Part shown: positions 10,282-16,942 of the stretch, piece after piece
Position numbering within the stretch: the first letter of the stretch is position 1
Layout: each line of letters starts with the position of its first letter
Assembly (NCBI GenBank): GCA_016927865.1
Contig: JAFGLU010000121.1
Location: 1 to 48,701 of the forward strand
From: Anaerolineaceae bacterium
GTDB lineage: Bacteria; Chloroflexota; Anaerolineae; Anaerolineales; Anaerolineaceae
Direction: 5' to 3'
Length of the DNA stretch: 48,701 nucleotides
The notes under the pieces: generated by a model
What the model saw: the letters and a program-made list of their open reading frames with translations, nothing else
What the model was told of the DNA's origin: nothing
Database searches by the model: none
Made by a program: the position numbers and the translations under genes

Positions 10282-10635
10282 ATGACTGATAAACCTGTTC
10301 ACAAACCAGATCAAGAAACCATGATGATCGCGGTGGTCCAGTCCCAGGATGCGGAAATTGCGCGTGAGGCACTGGCCAAACTGGGATTAGTCGTTGAACG
10401 CCTGCCCAGCACGGGCGGTTTTCTTGGACGCCGCAACGCCACCCTCATCATTGGCCTGCCAGATGAAATGCACGATACCGCCTGCGAAGTCCTCAATCAA
10501 AACTGCCGCCAGCGCGTCGAATTCATCGCTGTGCCGTTGGAAAGCGCGCCCCTTCCGCTGCCTACCCCCACCCCTGTCACCGTGGGTGGCGCCACGATCT
10601 TTTCTTTGGATGTCGAGCACTACGAGGAGATATAG
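10282..10635 (+). CDS. PII-like cyclic-di-AMP receptor family protein (DUF970/PstA type), first copy
   Basis: A 117-residue member of the DUF970 family, whose characterised member PstA/DarA is a trimeric PII-like protein that binds cyclic-di-AMP. Signatures seen: MIAVVQSQDAEIAREALAKL at the start, the ligand-loop motif STGGFLGRRNATLIIGLPDE, and the C-terminal C-x4-R-x-EF segment (CRQRVEFI). It starts at an ATG with an excellent Shine-Dalgarno (AAGGAGG, 6 bp spacer). It ends 2 bp before the next ATG. The ligand loop has RRNATL where the canonical motif is RxGNTT, so binding may differ. Its partner is unknown. Confidence 0.8.
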   Translation: MTDKPVHKPDQETMMIAVVQSQDAEIAREALAKLGLVVERLPSTGGFLGRRNATLIIGLPDEMHDTACEVLNQNCRQRVEFIAVPLESAPLPLPTPTPVTVGGATIFSLDVEHYEEI

Positions 10636-10637
10636 CC

Positions 10638-10904
10638 ATGAAACTAATCATTGCCATCCTGCGTGATATTGACCACGATGCCGTTTCCCAATCGCTGACC
10701 GCCGCTGGATTCCGCGTCACGATGATCGCCTCGACGGGCGGATTCTGGCGCCGCGGCAACACCACCCTCATGGTCGGCTGCGAAGACGAACAGGTCGAAC
10801 CGGCTCTCAATGTCATCCGCCAAAGTGTCTCGCCCGCCTCCGAGCCCGGCACCCGCCACGCCACAATCTTCGTCATCAAAGTCGATCAGTACGTCCACTT
10901 CTAG
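10638..10904 (+). CDS. PII-like cyclic-di-AMP receptor family protein, second copy
   Basis: An 88-residue paralogue of the preceding protein. MKLIIAILRDIDHDAVSQSL aligns with its start, and STGGFWRRGNTTLMVGCEDE keeps the canonical GNTT of cyclic-di-AMP-binding PstA proteins. It is shorter by about 20 residues, lacking the upstream extension of copy one. Shine-Dalgarno GAGGAGA lies 8 bp upstream. The genes are 2 bp apart, so translation is likely coupled, and the two proteins could form mixed trimers (inference). A GGGCAGCC/GGCTGCCC hairpin follows at 10912-10932. Confidence 0.8.
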   Translation: MKLIIAILRDIDHDAVSQSLTAAGFRVTMIASTGGFWRRGNTTLMVGCEDEQVEPALNVIRQSVSPASEPGTRHATIFVIKVDQYVHF

Positions 10905-10911
10905 GTCGTCC

Positions 10912-10932
10912 GGGCAGCCTTCATGGCTGCCC
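10912..10932 (+). terminator. Weak terminator-like hairpin after the PII-like pair
   Basis: Perfect 8 bp stem GGGCAGCC / GGCTGCCC with a 5 base loop TTCAT, followed by TTTCATTCC. The T tract is short, so termination may be partial and the next gene (10967) may be reached by read-through. Confidence 0.45.
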
Positions 10933-10966
10933 TTTCATTCCATTAAATTCTGAGAAGGAGATAAAG

Positions 10967-11620
10967 ATGGACTTCGGCAGAGCGTTCTCTTATGTATTCC
11001 AGGATCCGGATTGGGTTAAAAAGGTGCTCCTGGCAGCCCTCATATCACTTATCCCTATCGTAGGCCAGTTGTACCTGGTGGGCTGGGGCCTGGCTGTGGC
11101 CCAACGCATCATCCGTGGGCAGCAAGATTTGTTGCCCGAAATTGAATTTGGCGAGCACCTTGGCCGCGGATTCAAAGCAGCCATCATCGGGCTGGTCTAT
11201 GCCCTGCCCGCCATCCTCTTTGCGACTCCCATTTGGCTGTTCCCCATCATCGGCGTTTCTGCTGAAATGAGCGAAGAGACCCTGTCCATCGTGACCCTCA
11301 TCCTCTCTCTCTGCTGCGGCGGCCTGGTTTTGATCTATTCCATCTTGATGGCCCTGATGGTCCCCGCTGCCACCGGCAACTTCCTGGCCTCTGGACGGCT
11401 GGGCGCGGCCTTCAATTTTGGACAGGTATTTGGCCTGGTGCGCGCGGCCCCCGGCCCCTACCTGATGGTCCTTCTGGGCAGCATCATCGTCGGCCTGATT
11501 GCCCCCTTAGGATCGATCGCCTGCGCGGTTGGCGTGTTTGTCACCGCTGCCTACGGCACCTTGATCACCTCTCACCTGATCGGCCAGGCGTACCGCTCGG
11601 CTGTCAGCCTGCGGCGCTAG
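10967..11620 (+). CDS. DUF4013 family membrane protein
   Basis: A 217-residue integral membrane protein. The start MDFGRAFSYVFQDPDWVKK followed by a glycine-rich helix fits the DUF4013 family, which has no defined biochemical role. Hydrophobic segments lie near 20-45, 73-95, 107-135, 155-178 and 180-205. The start ATG has a Shine-Dalgarno AGAAGGAGA 7 bp upstream. It lies 62 bp after the PII-like pair, separated by a weak hairpin, and is followed by a strong bidirectional terminator at 11634-11674. Its position suggests a link to the cyclic-di-AMP receptor pair, but this is only inference. Confidence 0.75.
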   Translation: MDFGRAFSYVFQDPDWVKKVLLAALISLIPIVGQLYLVGWGLAVAQRIIRGQQDLLPEIEFGEHLGRGFKAAIIGLVYALPAILFATPIWLFPIIGVSAEMSEETLSIVTLILSLCCGGLVLIYSILMALMVPAATGNFLASGRLGAAFNFGQVFGLVRAAPGPYLMVLLGSIIVGLIAPLGSIACAVGVFVTAAYGTLITSHLIGQAYRSAVSLRR

Positions 11621-11633
11621 TCTTTATTAGCCG

Positions 11634-11674
11634 ATAACAGAACAGCGTGCGCGATGCGCACGCTGTTCTGTTAT
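11634..11674. terminator. Bidirectional terminator hairpin between convergent genes
   Basis: A 19 bp perfect stem (ATAACAGAACAGCGTGCGC and its complement) with a 3 base loop GAT. It lies between the stop of the DUF4013 gene (+) and the stop of the AMMECR1 gene (-), so it can serve both. Confidence 0.8.
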
Positions 11675-11683
11675 GGAAACAAC

Positions 11684-12262
11684 TCACTTTTCTTCTTGAA
11701 ATTCTTCAACCTGGTAAATTTCTACCGAAAGCAGCTTTCGGCGCCACAAATCCCCTGCCGCCCCCATCTTTTGGCACAAATGCCCCAGAAAGGTCTGCGC
11801 ATCAGGCAGTTTCTCCCACACCTGCGGCAAGAAAGTAGCCCGGCGGAACCCATCGCGCAAAATAACTCCGTCCACGCCGGGCCGCAAGCGCTCTGGTAAT
11901 TCCTCAGGGCGGTCATAATTCAACGGCTGGGGCGGCGTCAACCTCGAAATTTCAATGTGCAGCCTGATCACCTCATCCGCCTGCACCGGCTGGAAGCGAT
12001 AGTCATCCAGCGCCGCCGCCACAGCATGTTCGCGGACGTCCAATGCCAGCGGCTGGTAGGCTTCCAGCGCACCAATACAGCCGCGCAGCTCGCCCCGCGC
12101 ATCGGTAAGCGTCACAAACGTCGCTCCCTCTGCCCGCAAGTTGGCCGTCAATTGAGTCAAATCCAACTCCGGCGGCGGCATCCCTTGCGTGGCAGCCTCA
12201 ATGGACTGGCGCGCCAGCCGCAGCAGAAAAGCCCGTTCATCATCCGTCAAACGAGTGTCCAT
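11684..12262 (-). CDS. AMMECR1 domain protein
   Basis: A 192-residue AMMECR1-family protein from the chosen ATG. Characteristic pieces are the FVTLTDARGELRGCIGALEA block, with the family's LRGCIG motif, and LRLHIEISRLTPP-like text (here VIRLHIEISRLTPPQPL). The family is widespread in archaea and bacteria; its activity is unproven, and a nucleotide- or RNA-related role has been suggested. The start is ATG at 12262, which overlaps the TGA of the upstream flavin reductase gene (ATGA), implying translational coupling. An in-frame extension upstream to 12394 would run through the neighbour and is rejected. The gene is followed by a bidirectional terminator. Confidence 0.82.
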   Translation of the reverse strand: MDTRLTDDERAFLLRLARQSIEAATQGMPPPELDLTQLTANLRAEGATFVTLTDARGELRGCIGALEAYQPLALDVREHAVAAALDDYRFQPVQADEVIRLHIEISRLTPPQPLNYDRPEELPERLRPGVDGVILRDGFRRATFLPQVWEKLPDAQTFLGHLCQKMGAAGDLWRRKLLSVEIYQVEEFQEEK

Positions 12263-12759
12263 CAGCCCCCCATTCGGTGATACTTCCGGTTCCAATACAC
12301 CAGCGGTTGTTCTTCCGGGCCTTGCCAAACATCTTCCACCTGGCCAATAAACAGGGTCGAATGGGACATCGGAAAACTGTGGACCACCCGACATTCCAAC
12401 CCTGCCAGCGCCCCGGCAAGCAGCGGCACGCGCCCGGCTCGCTCAACCACTTCCACCCCGGCAAAACGGTCGCCGCCATCGGGAACGCGCCCCGCAAACC
12501 GGTCGGACAACTCCTGCTGTCTTTCGCTCAAAATGCTTACGCCAAACCAGCCGGCTTGTTCCACCAGGGCATGCGTGCGCGTGTCGTTGGCCAGCGTTAC
12601 CGTCACCAGGGGTGGGTCTAGCGACACGGAAGTAAACGAGTTCACCGTCATTCCATGTTGCAAGCCGTCATGTTGCGAACTAACCACCGTCACGCCCGCC
12701 ACCCAATGGCGCATGCTCTGGCGCAGCAGTTCAGGCAAGAATCTTGCATCGTTGTTCAT
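12262..12759 (-). CDS. Flavin reductase-like (FMN-binding) protein
   Basis: A 165-residue protein of the flavin reductase-like split-barrel family. MRHWVAGVTVVSSQHDG, then GMTVNSFTSVSLDPPLVTVTL, are the standard first half of this family, which binds FMN and reduces it with NAD(P)H or serves as the reductase part of a two-component monooxygenase. No monooxygenase is nearby. The start is the ATG at 12759; the TATAAA-rich leader upstream on the minus strand may hold the promoter. Its last codon overlaps the start of the AMMECR1 gene, so both are made from one message. Confidence 0.85.
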   Translation of the reverse strand: MNNDARFLPELLRQSMRHWVAGVTVVSSQHDGLQHGMTVNSFTSVSLDPPLVTVTLANDTRTHALVEQAGWFGVSILSERQQELSDRFAGRVPDGGDRFAGVEVVERAGRVPLLAGALAGLECRVVHSFPMSHSTLFIGQVEDVWQGPEEQPLVYWNRKYHRMGG

Positions 12760-12822
12760 AGGTTCAGTGAAGTTCCTTTATATCTTTATACTGTTAAGCC
12801 ACAGCCCAAGTCAAGAGGGGCC

Positions 12823-12850
12823 GTTGGAAATTGGCGTGAAGAACCCTGTA
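12823..12850 (+). repeat. AATTGGCGTG-type dispersed segment (family D, tentative)
   Basis: GAAATTGGCGTGAAGAACCC at about 12829 resembles segments at 1-34 (minus strand), 7620-7655 (minus strand) and 16825-16840. The shared core is AATTGGCGTG, sometimes followed by GTGAA and CCGCATTT. The copies are fragmentary and I cannot define the ends. Confidence 0.35.
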
Positions 12851-12899
12851 TTTGGGCATCGTAGGTGCAATTCATGAATTGCACCTACGATGCCCAAAT
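12850..12899. repeat. Perfect 50 bp palindrome, family B (TTCATGAA centre)
   Basis: A perfect inverted repeat with no loop, centred between 12874 and 12875. The half-site reads from ATTTGGGCATCGTAG to GTGCAATTCA. The core GTGCAATTCATGAATTGCAC is close to the cores at 24461, 36781 and 47989. It lies in the divergent gap between the flavin reductase (-) and the amidase (+). Confidence 0.85.
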
Positions 12900-12993
12900 G
12901 CGGCGCCTCCCACGGCACTCCCAAAGTGCTGGGCACTGCTGTAGATATGGTATCATCAACAATGAAGGATTGCAAAAAGCCATGCGCAACCGC

Positions 12994-13023
12994 TTGCTAT
13001 CCACGCCTGTTTTGAGGTAGTAT
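12994..13023 (+). promoter_or_regulatory. Predicted promoter of the amidase gene
   Basis: -35 TTGCTA (12994-12999), 18 bp spacer, -10 TAGTAT (13018-13023). The start of transcription would fall at about 13030-13033, that is, at the ATG at 13033 itself, so the message is probably leaderless. No Shine-Dalgarno lies before that ATG. Confidence 0.5.
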
Positions 13024-13032
13024 CATTAATCA

Positions 13033-13851
13033 ATGGACAAACGAGCTGTACTCACTCGGATTCCCGCCTCGCGCAGCCGCCGCCGGCGCAGCGCGTACCC
13101 CCAGACCAGTGTCTGGCGACTGATGCAAAACGTCATCGGTGTTGGGGTGCTGTTTGCCACCCTATTCACCCTTTGGACACCCAACAACCTGTTCTCTGGC
13201 AACCTGGTCGACCGCATGCTCCTGTCCCTGCAACCACAGACCAGCATTGAACAAGCCTACCCCACGGCCACGCCCTCGCCTCGCCCGCGCATTGGCATTG
13301 TCGCCGGGCACTGGGGCAACGACCCCGGCGCGGTTTGCCCCGATGGGCTGACCGAGGAAAAAGTCAACCTCGAAATTGCCAACCGCGTCAAAGAAATCCT
13401 GGTGCGCGAAGGTTATGACGTTGATTTGCTGCAGGAATTTGACGCCCGCCTGATTGAATACCAGGCTCTGGCCCTCATCTCAATCCATAACGACTCTTGC
13501 GATTACATCAATGACCAGGCCACCGGCTTCAAAGTCGCCGCGGCCCCCTCCACCGTCTACCCCGAGAAAGCCACTCGCCTGACGGCCTGCATGACTCAAC
13601 GTTACCAGGCGGTCACCCACCTGCCCTTCCATTACAATACCATCACTGTTGATATGAGCGAGTATCATGCCTTCCGGGAAATCCACAGCGACACCACTGC
13701 GGCCATCATCGAAACTGGCTTCCTCAATTTAGATCGCCAGATCCTCACCGAACAGCCCGATCTGATCGCCCAAGGGGTGGCCGAAGGCATCCTCTGCTTC
13801 GTACGCAACGAAAACGTCCCCGCGACTGAAATCCAGCCCGTAACACCATGA
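13033..13851 (+). CDS. N-acetylmuramoyl-L-alanine amidase (Amidase_3), membrane-anchored
   Basis: A 272-residue zinc amidase that cleaves the bond between N-acetylmuramic acid and the stem peptide. A hydrophobic anchor spans about 33-55 after a basic N-terminus (RIPASRSRRRRSAYP). The catalytic domain begins near 93 with IGIVAGHWGNDPGA (Zn His in GHWG), then LTEEKVNLEIA (Zn Glu), ISIHND (Zn His), and AAIIETGFLN (catalytic Glu). All four expected residues are present. Pro-rich spacer residues (ATPSPRPR) separate anchor and domain. The gene overlaps the next one by ATGA, so the amidase and the L,D-transpeptidase are made together, a sensible cell-wall remodelling pair. Confidence 0.88.
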   Translation: MDKRAVLTRIPASRSRRRRSAYPQTSVWRLMQNVIGVGVLFATLFTLWTPNNLFSGNLVDRMLLSLQPQTSIEQAYPTATPSPRPRIGIVAGHWGNDPGAVCPDGLTEEKVNLEIANRVKEILVREGYDVDLLQEFDARLIEYQALALISIHNDSCDYINDQATGFKVAAAPSTVYPEKATRLTACMTQRYQAVTHLPFHYNTITVDMSEYHAFREIHSDTTAAIIETGFLNLDRQILTEQPDLIAQGVAEGILCFVRNENVPATEIQPVTP

Positions 13852-14903
13852 GCACGCCGGCCCAAGAATGCATCCAACTGGCCTGGAAAGCCATGCGCGG
13901 CAAAGACCGCTCGGCTGCCCGGCGATATGCCGCCGAAGCCGCCCGCCTCGATCCCAGCCTGGAAGAGCCCTGGTTGATCCTGGCAGCCCTGGCCTCTCCG
14001 GAAGCCAGCGTGAACTACCTGCAGCGCGCCCTGGAGATTAATCCAGCCAGCCCTCGAGCTCGAAAAGGCATGCATTGGGCCGCTGAGCGGCTGCGTAAAT
14101 CGGCGCCAACCGCCGCCAAAGTCTACTTCACCCCGCCGCCGGTATTAGGCGACACCATGCCCCTGCATCGCAAGGCCGAGGCCACCCAGCCTGTGGTTGT
14201 TGGCTCCAAACCCCAGCCTTCTCGGCCCTTGCTGGCCCTGGCCGGCGCCGCGGTCATCCTTCTGCTGGTCCTCACTGCCCTGTTCAGCATCAACAACGGC
14301 TGGACGGTGTTTGCCCGCAGCGCCTCGGTCGAGCGCCCCATCGGCATGTTGTTCAAACCGTCGCTCACTCCCACCTCAACCCCCACCTTTACGCCGACGC
14401 CCACCTTCACGCCCACCCCCACCTTCACACCCACGCCTACAGCGACTCCGACCGAGACGCCCACCCCCACCGAGACTCCTACCCCTGAGCCTACCGAAAT
14501 TCCCACAGAAGTGCCCCCCACCGAGCCGCCACCGCCCCCCATTTCTGCAGATGGCCGCTGGATTGACGTGAACCTTTCTGAGCAAAGGTTGTATGCTTAC
14601 GAAGGTGACAATATTGTCAATTCCTTCCTCGTCTCCACGGGCACCTGGCAATATCCAACAGTGACAGGCCAATTCAGCGTATACGTGAAATACCGCTACA
14701 CCGATATGTCTGGCCCCGGGTATTACCTGCCCGATGTGCCCTACACCATGTATTTTTACAAAGGCTACGGCATCCACGGCACCTACTGGCACAGCAATTT
14801 TGGCACGCCCATGAGTCACGGCTGCGTGAACATGCAAACCGACGAAGCCGGCTGGCTGTTCGATTGGGCCTCGGTCGGCACCCTGGTGAACGTCCACTAC
14901 TAA
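13848..14903 (+). CDS. L,D-transpeptidase (YkuD domain) with TPR-like N-terminus and Pro-Thr linker
   Basis: A 351-residue enzyme that makes 3-3 peptide cross-links, or attaches proteins, in peptidoglycan. Residues 1-90 are a cytosolic alpha-helical, TPR-like region (ARRYAAEAARLDPSLEEPWL). A membrane helix lies near 120-145. An extracellular Pro-Thr linker of TPTPTF/TETPTP units spans about 165-225. The YkuD domain follows from about 232, with H310 in GIHGTYWH and the nucleophile C326 in SHGCVNM. The usual motif ends in R; here it is N, a known variant. It starts by ATGA overlap with the amidase. Terminator hairpins follow at 14925 and 14977. Confidence 0.9.
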   Translation: MSTPAQECIQLAWKAMRGKDRSAARRYAAEAARLDPSLEEPWLILAALASPEASVNYLQRALEINPASPRARKGMHWAAERLRKSAPTAAKVYFTPPPVLGDTMPLHRKAEATQPVVVGSKPQPSRPLLALAGAAVILLLVLTALFSINNGWTVFARSASVERPIGMLFKPSLTPTSTPTFTPTPTFTPTPTFTPTPTATPTETPTPTETPTPEPTEIPTEVPPTEPPPPPISADGRWIDVNLSEQRLYAYEGDNIVNSFLVSTGTWQYPTVTGQFSVYVKYRYTDMSGPGYYLPDVPYTMYFYKGYGIHGTYWHSNFGTPMSHGCVNMQTDEAGWLFDWASVGTLVNVHY

Positions 14904-14924
14904 TTCCTCACAACCTGAGGGTAT

Positions 14925-14975
14925 CAGGGAGTTTTTGTCGCACGAAGTGTGACTAAAACTCCCTGTTTCTTTTTT
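14925..14975 (+). terminator. Intrinsic terminator after the amidase/L,D-transpeptidase operon
   Basis: CAGGGAGTTTTTGTCGCAC and GTGTGAC..AAAACTCCCTG pair around a GAA loop (14925-14965), followed by TTTCTTTTTT. A second small hairpin, GGCGGGC-AAA-GCCCGCC (14977-14993), comes directly after. Confidence 0.85.
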
Positions 14976-15107
14976 AGGCGGGCAAAGCCCGCCATTCAAT
15001 ACCGACCACGATTTGATGCAGTGCTACATAGCACCATAAAAGTATCTGAAATTTGTTAATCTTTTTGTGGGGCGTTGAATGATCCCCGCAGTGCCTTATA
15101 ATAAACA
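14976..15107 (+). other. Intergenic region with promoter
   Basis: Holds the second GC-rich hairpin (14977-14993) and then an AT-rich stretch leading to the promoter at 15075-15102. No gene is seen. Confidence 0.5.
15075..15102 (+). promoter_or_regulatory. Predicted promoter abutting a family A element
   Basis: -35 TTGAAT (15075-15080), 16 bp spacer, consensus -10 TATAAT (15097-15102). Transcription would start near 15109, which is the first base or two of the family A element at 15108. The message of the 15279 gene would then carry the whole element as its 5' leader. Confidence 0.5.
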
Positions 15108-15220
15108 GTAACTGCTCAGACAGAGGTGTAAGAGACCCAATTTTGATGTGTTGGTGGGGTGCTTCGCACCCCACCAACACATCAAAATTGGGAACTTTCT
15201 CCCACCCTCTAATTAGTTAC
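15108..15220 (+). mobile_element. Family A MITE-like palindromic element, copy 1
   Basis: 113 bp, ends GTAACTGCTCAG and CTAATTAGTTAC. A perfect 27 bp stem with TTC loop lies at 15136-15192 (starts CCCAATTTTGATGTG). It is flanked by AATAAACA (15100-15107) and AATCAACA (15221-15228), a 7/8 match that looks like an 8 bp target duplication. No coding capacity. Confidence 0.85.
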
Positions 15221-15278
15221 AATCAACATAGGCCGGTAATCACGGCTCATGTGTTCAGATTATCGAATAGGAGCTGCT

Positions 15279-15716
15279 ATGCCTCGCCAACCTCTTTTTG
15301 CCGGACTGGTCATTGACGAATTCGACCGGCTGGCCGAAACAGCATACGTCGGCGATGAACCTTGCTACGTAGTCGACGATCAAGGTTTTCGCCGACATAT
15401 TCCCTCAGAACAGGTCGACCGCCAGGTGTTGGCGTCCATGCGCGAACAGGTCCGCGGTCACGAAGACATTCTCAGTGAGCAAACCGCCAAGATGCTCGGC
15501 CAGGACGATATCTTCAGCCGCGCCATGATCGAAAATCAACTCAAGAACATCGACCAGCAGTTGGACCAGCTTCTGGAAAACGGCATTCCCGAATCGGGCC
15601 GCGCCTATATGGGCATGATGGGCTTTCGCGTCGTCATCAACGTCCACGGCGACGTGGTGCGCATCGATCAGCCTGCCGCCGCTGCCGGCGGAGATGAAGG
15701 CGGCGGGGATGAGTGA
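15279..15716 (+). CDS. Hypothetical protein
   Basis: 145 residues, no family recognised. Residues 1-50 look like a small beta-rich domain (FAGLVIDEFDRLAETAYVGD, then CYVVDDQGFRRHIP). Residues 50-105 are a charged helical region (REQVRGHEDILSEQTAKML, IENQLKNIDQQLDQLLENG) that could be a coiled coil. The C-terminus is Ala/Gly/Glu-rich (AAAAGGDEGGGDE). The ATG at 15279 is chosen because GAATAGGAG stands 6 bp upstream; an upstream ATG at 15249 lacks a ribosome site. It overlaps the DUF4037 gene by 8 bp, so they are probably co-translated. Confidence 0.7.
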   Translation: MPRQPLFAGLVIDEFDRLAETAYVGDEPCYVVDDQGFRRHIPSEQVDRQVLASMREQVRGHEDILSEQTAKMLGQDDIFSRAMIENQLKNIDQQLDQLLENGIPESGRAYMGMMGFRVVINVHGDVVRIDQPAAAAGGDEGGGDE

Positions 15717-16806
15717 GCCCTCGCCGCAGGATATTTCGGGCCTGGAGTTGAGCCGCCGCTTCTACCACGAAGCCGTCCAACCCATCCTGAAACGGTCTTT
15801 TTCGCGCCTGCCCCACAGCGCCGCGCTCATCGGCTACGGCTCCGATGTAATCGGCTGCGACGATGCCCGCTCGCGCGACCACATGTGGGGTCCGCGTATG
15901 GTACTGTTCCTCCCCGAGGATGACTTTGAGTCTGCCCGCTCCGCTGTTGATCTGGCCTTGCGCCGTGGACTTCCTCCTTCCTTCTGCGGCTACCCCACCC
16001 ACTTCGGCGCGCCGGACAAGGAAGGCATTCGCCAACTGGCCACGCCGGAAGGCGGCGAGATTGGCCATCTGGTGGAGCTGTGGACTCTGCCGGACTATTT
16101 CAATAAAGAAATCGGCTGGGACACGCGCACCCCGCCCACCACCGCCGACTGGCTGACCTTTTCCGAGCACAAGCTGCTCACTCTCACCACCGGCGGGGTC
16201 TGGCATGACGACCTGGGCCTGGCTGCCATCCGCGCTCAACTCGCCTATTACCCCGACCCCATCTGGCGCTACATCTTAGCCAGCCAATGGATGAAGATCA
16301 GCCAGGAAGAGCCCTTCGTCGGGCGCACCGCCGAGGTCGGCGACGAGCTTGGCTCGCGCATCCTGGCTGCACGTTTGGTCGAAGCCGTGGTGGTGCTGGC
16401 CTTCCTGCTCGAAAAGGCCTACGCGCCCTATAGCAAATGGCTGGGCACCCGCTTCCGCTCGCTCAGCCTGGCCCCGGTGCTGCTGCCACATCTGCACGCA
16501 GCCCTGGCCGCGGCGGATTTTCCCACCCGTGAAGAACATCTCAGCGCAGCCTACATCCTCTGCGCGCAGCGGTTCAACCAGTTGGTCATCCTTCCCCCCG
16601 TACCAGAAGAAGTATCGTTCTTCTTTGATCGCCCCTTCAAAGTCATTCACGCAGGCGAGATTGCCGAGCAGATCATGCAAACCATCCCCAACATCGGCCT
16701 GCCCTCGCTGCCCAGTCTAATCGGCTCGGTCAACCAGATCAGTTCCTCCACCAACGTGATCTCGGATGTGGAGGTTTGTCAGAGGTTGAAACACCTCTAC
16801 CAGTAA
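15709..16806 (+). CDS. DUF4037 domain protein (nucleotidyltransferase-like)
   Basis: A 365-residue protein resembling the DUF4037 family, which has a nucleotidyltransferase-like N-terminal domain. The motif SAALIGYGSDVIGCDDARSRDH (about residues 35-56) looks like the G-S-x-x/D region of that fold; SRDHMWGPRMVLFLPEDD follows. The C-terminal two thirds are helical (ILAARLVEAVVVLAFLLEKA). The natural substrate is not known. ATG 15709 is chosen because GAAGG lies 8 bp upstream; the ATG at 15694 has no room for a ribosome site. It overlaps the previous gene. Confidence 0.7.
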   Translation: MSEPSPQDISGLELSRRFYHEAVQPILKRSFSRLPHSAALIGYGSDVIGCDDARSRDHMWGPRMVLFLPEDDFESARSAVDLALRRGLPPSFCGYPTHFGAPDKEGIRQLATPEGGEIGHLVELWTLPDYFNKEIGWDTRTPPTTADWLTFSEHKLLTLTTGGVWHDDLGLAAIRAQLAYYPDPIWRYILASQWMKISQEEPFVGRTAEVGDELGSRILAARLVEAVVVLAFLLEKAYAPYSKWLGTRFRSLSLAPVLLPHLHAALAAADFPTREEHLSAAYILCAQRFNQLVILPPVPEEVSFFFDRPFKVIHAGEIAEQIMQTIPNIGLPSLPSLIGSVNQISSSTNVISDVEVCQRLKHLYQ

Positions 16807-16942
16807 GAAACAGGGGCATTGAGAATTGGCGTGGTTGGCCACGGCGATTCCCAGACAGCCAAGGAACATTTCCGCTCTCCTTCTCCGATTTCCGATATAA
16901 TTCTAATAACACCCTGGTATAGTATCAGGGAAGGAGTGTCCT
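16807..16942 (+). other. Intergenic region before the thioredoxin-TPR gene
   Basis: Contains another AATTGGCGTG segment (about 16825), a consensus TATAAT at 16896-16901 without a clear -35, and TATAGT at 16918-16923. The Shine-Dalgarno GGAAGGAG is just before the ATG at 16943. Confidence 0.4.
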
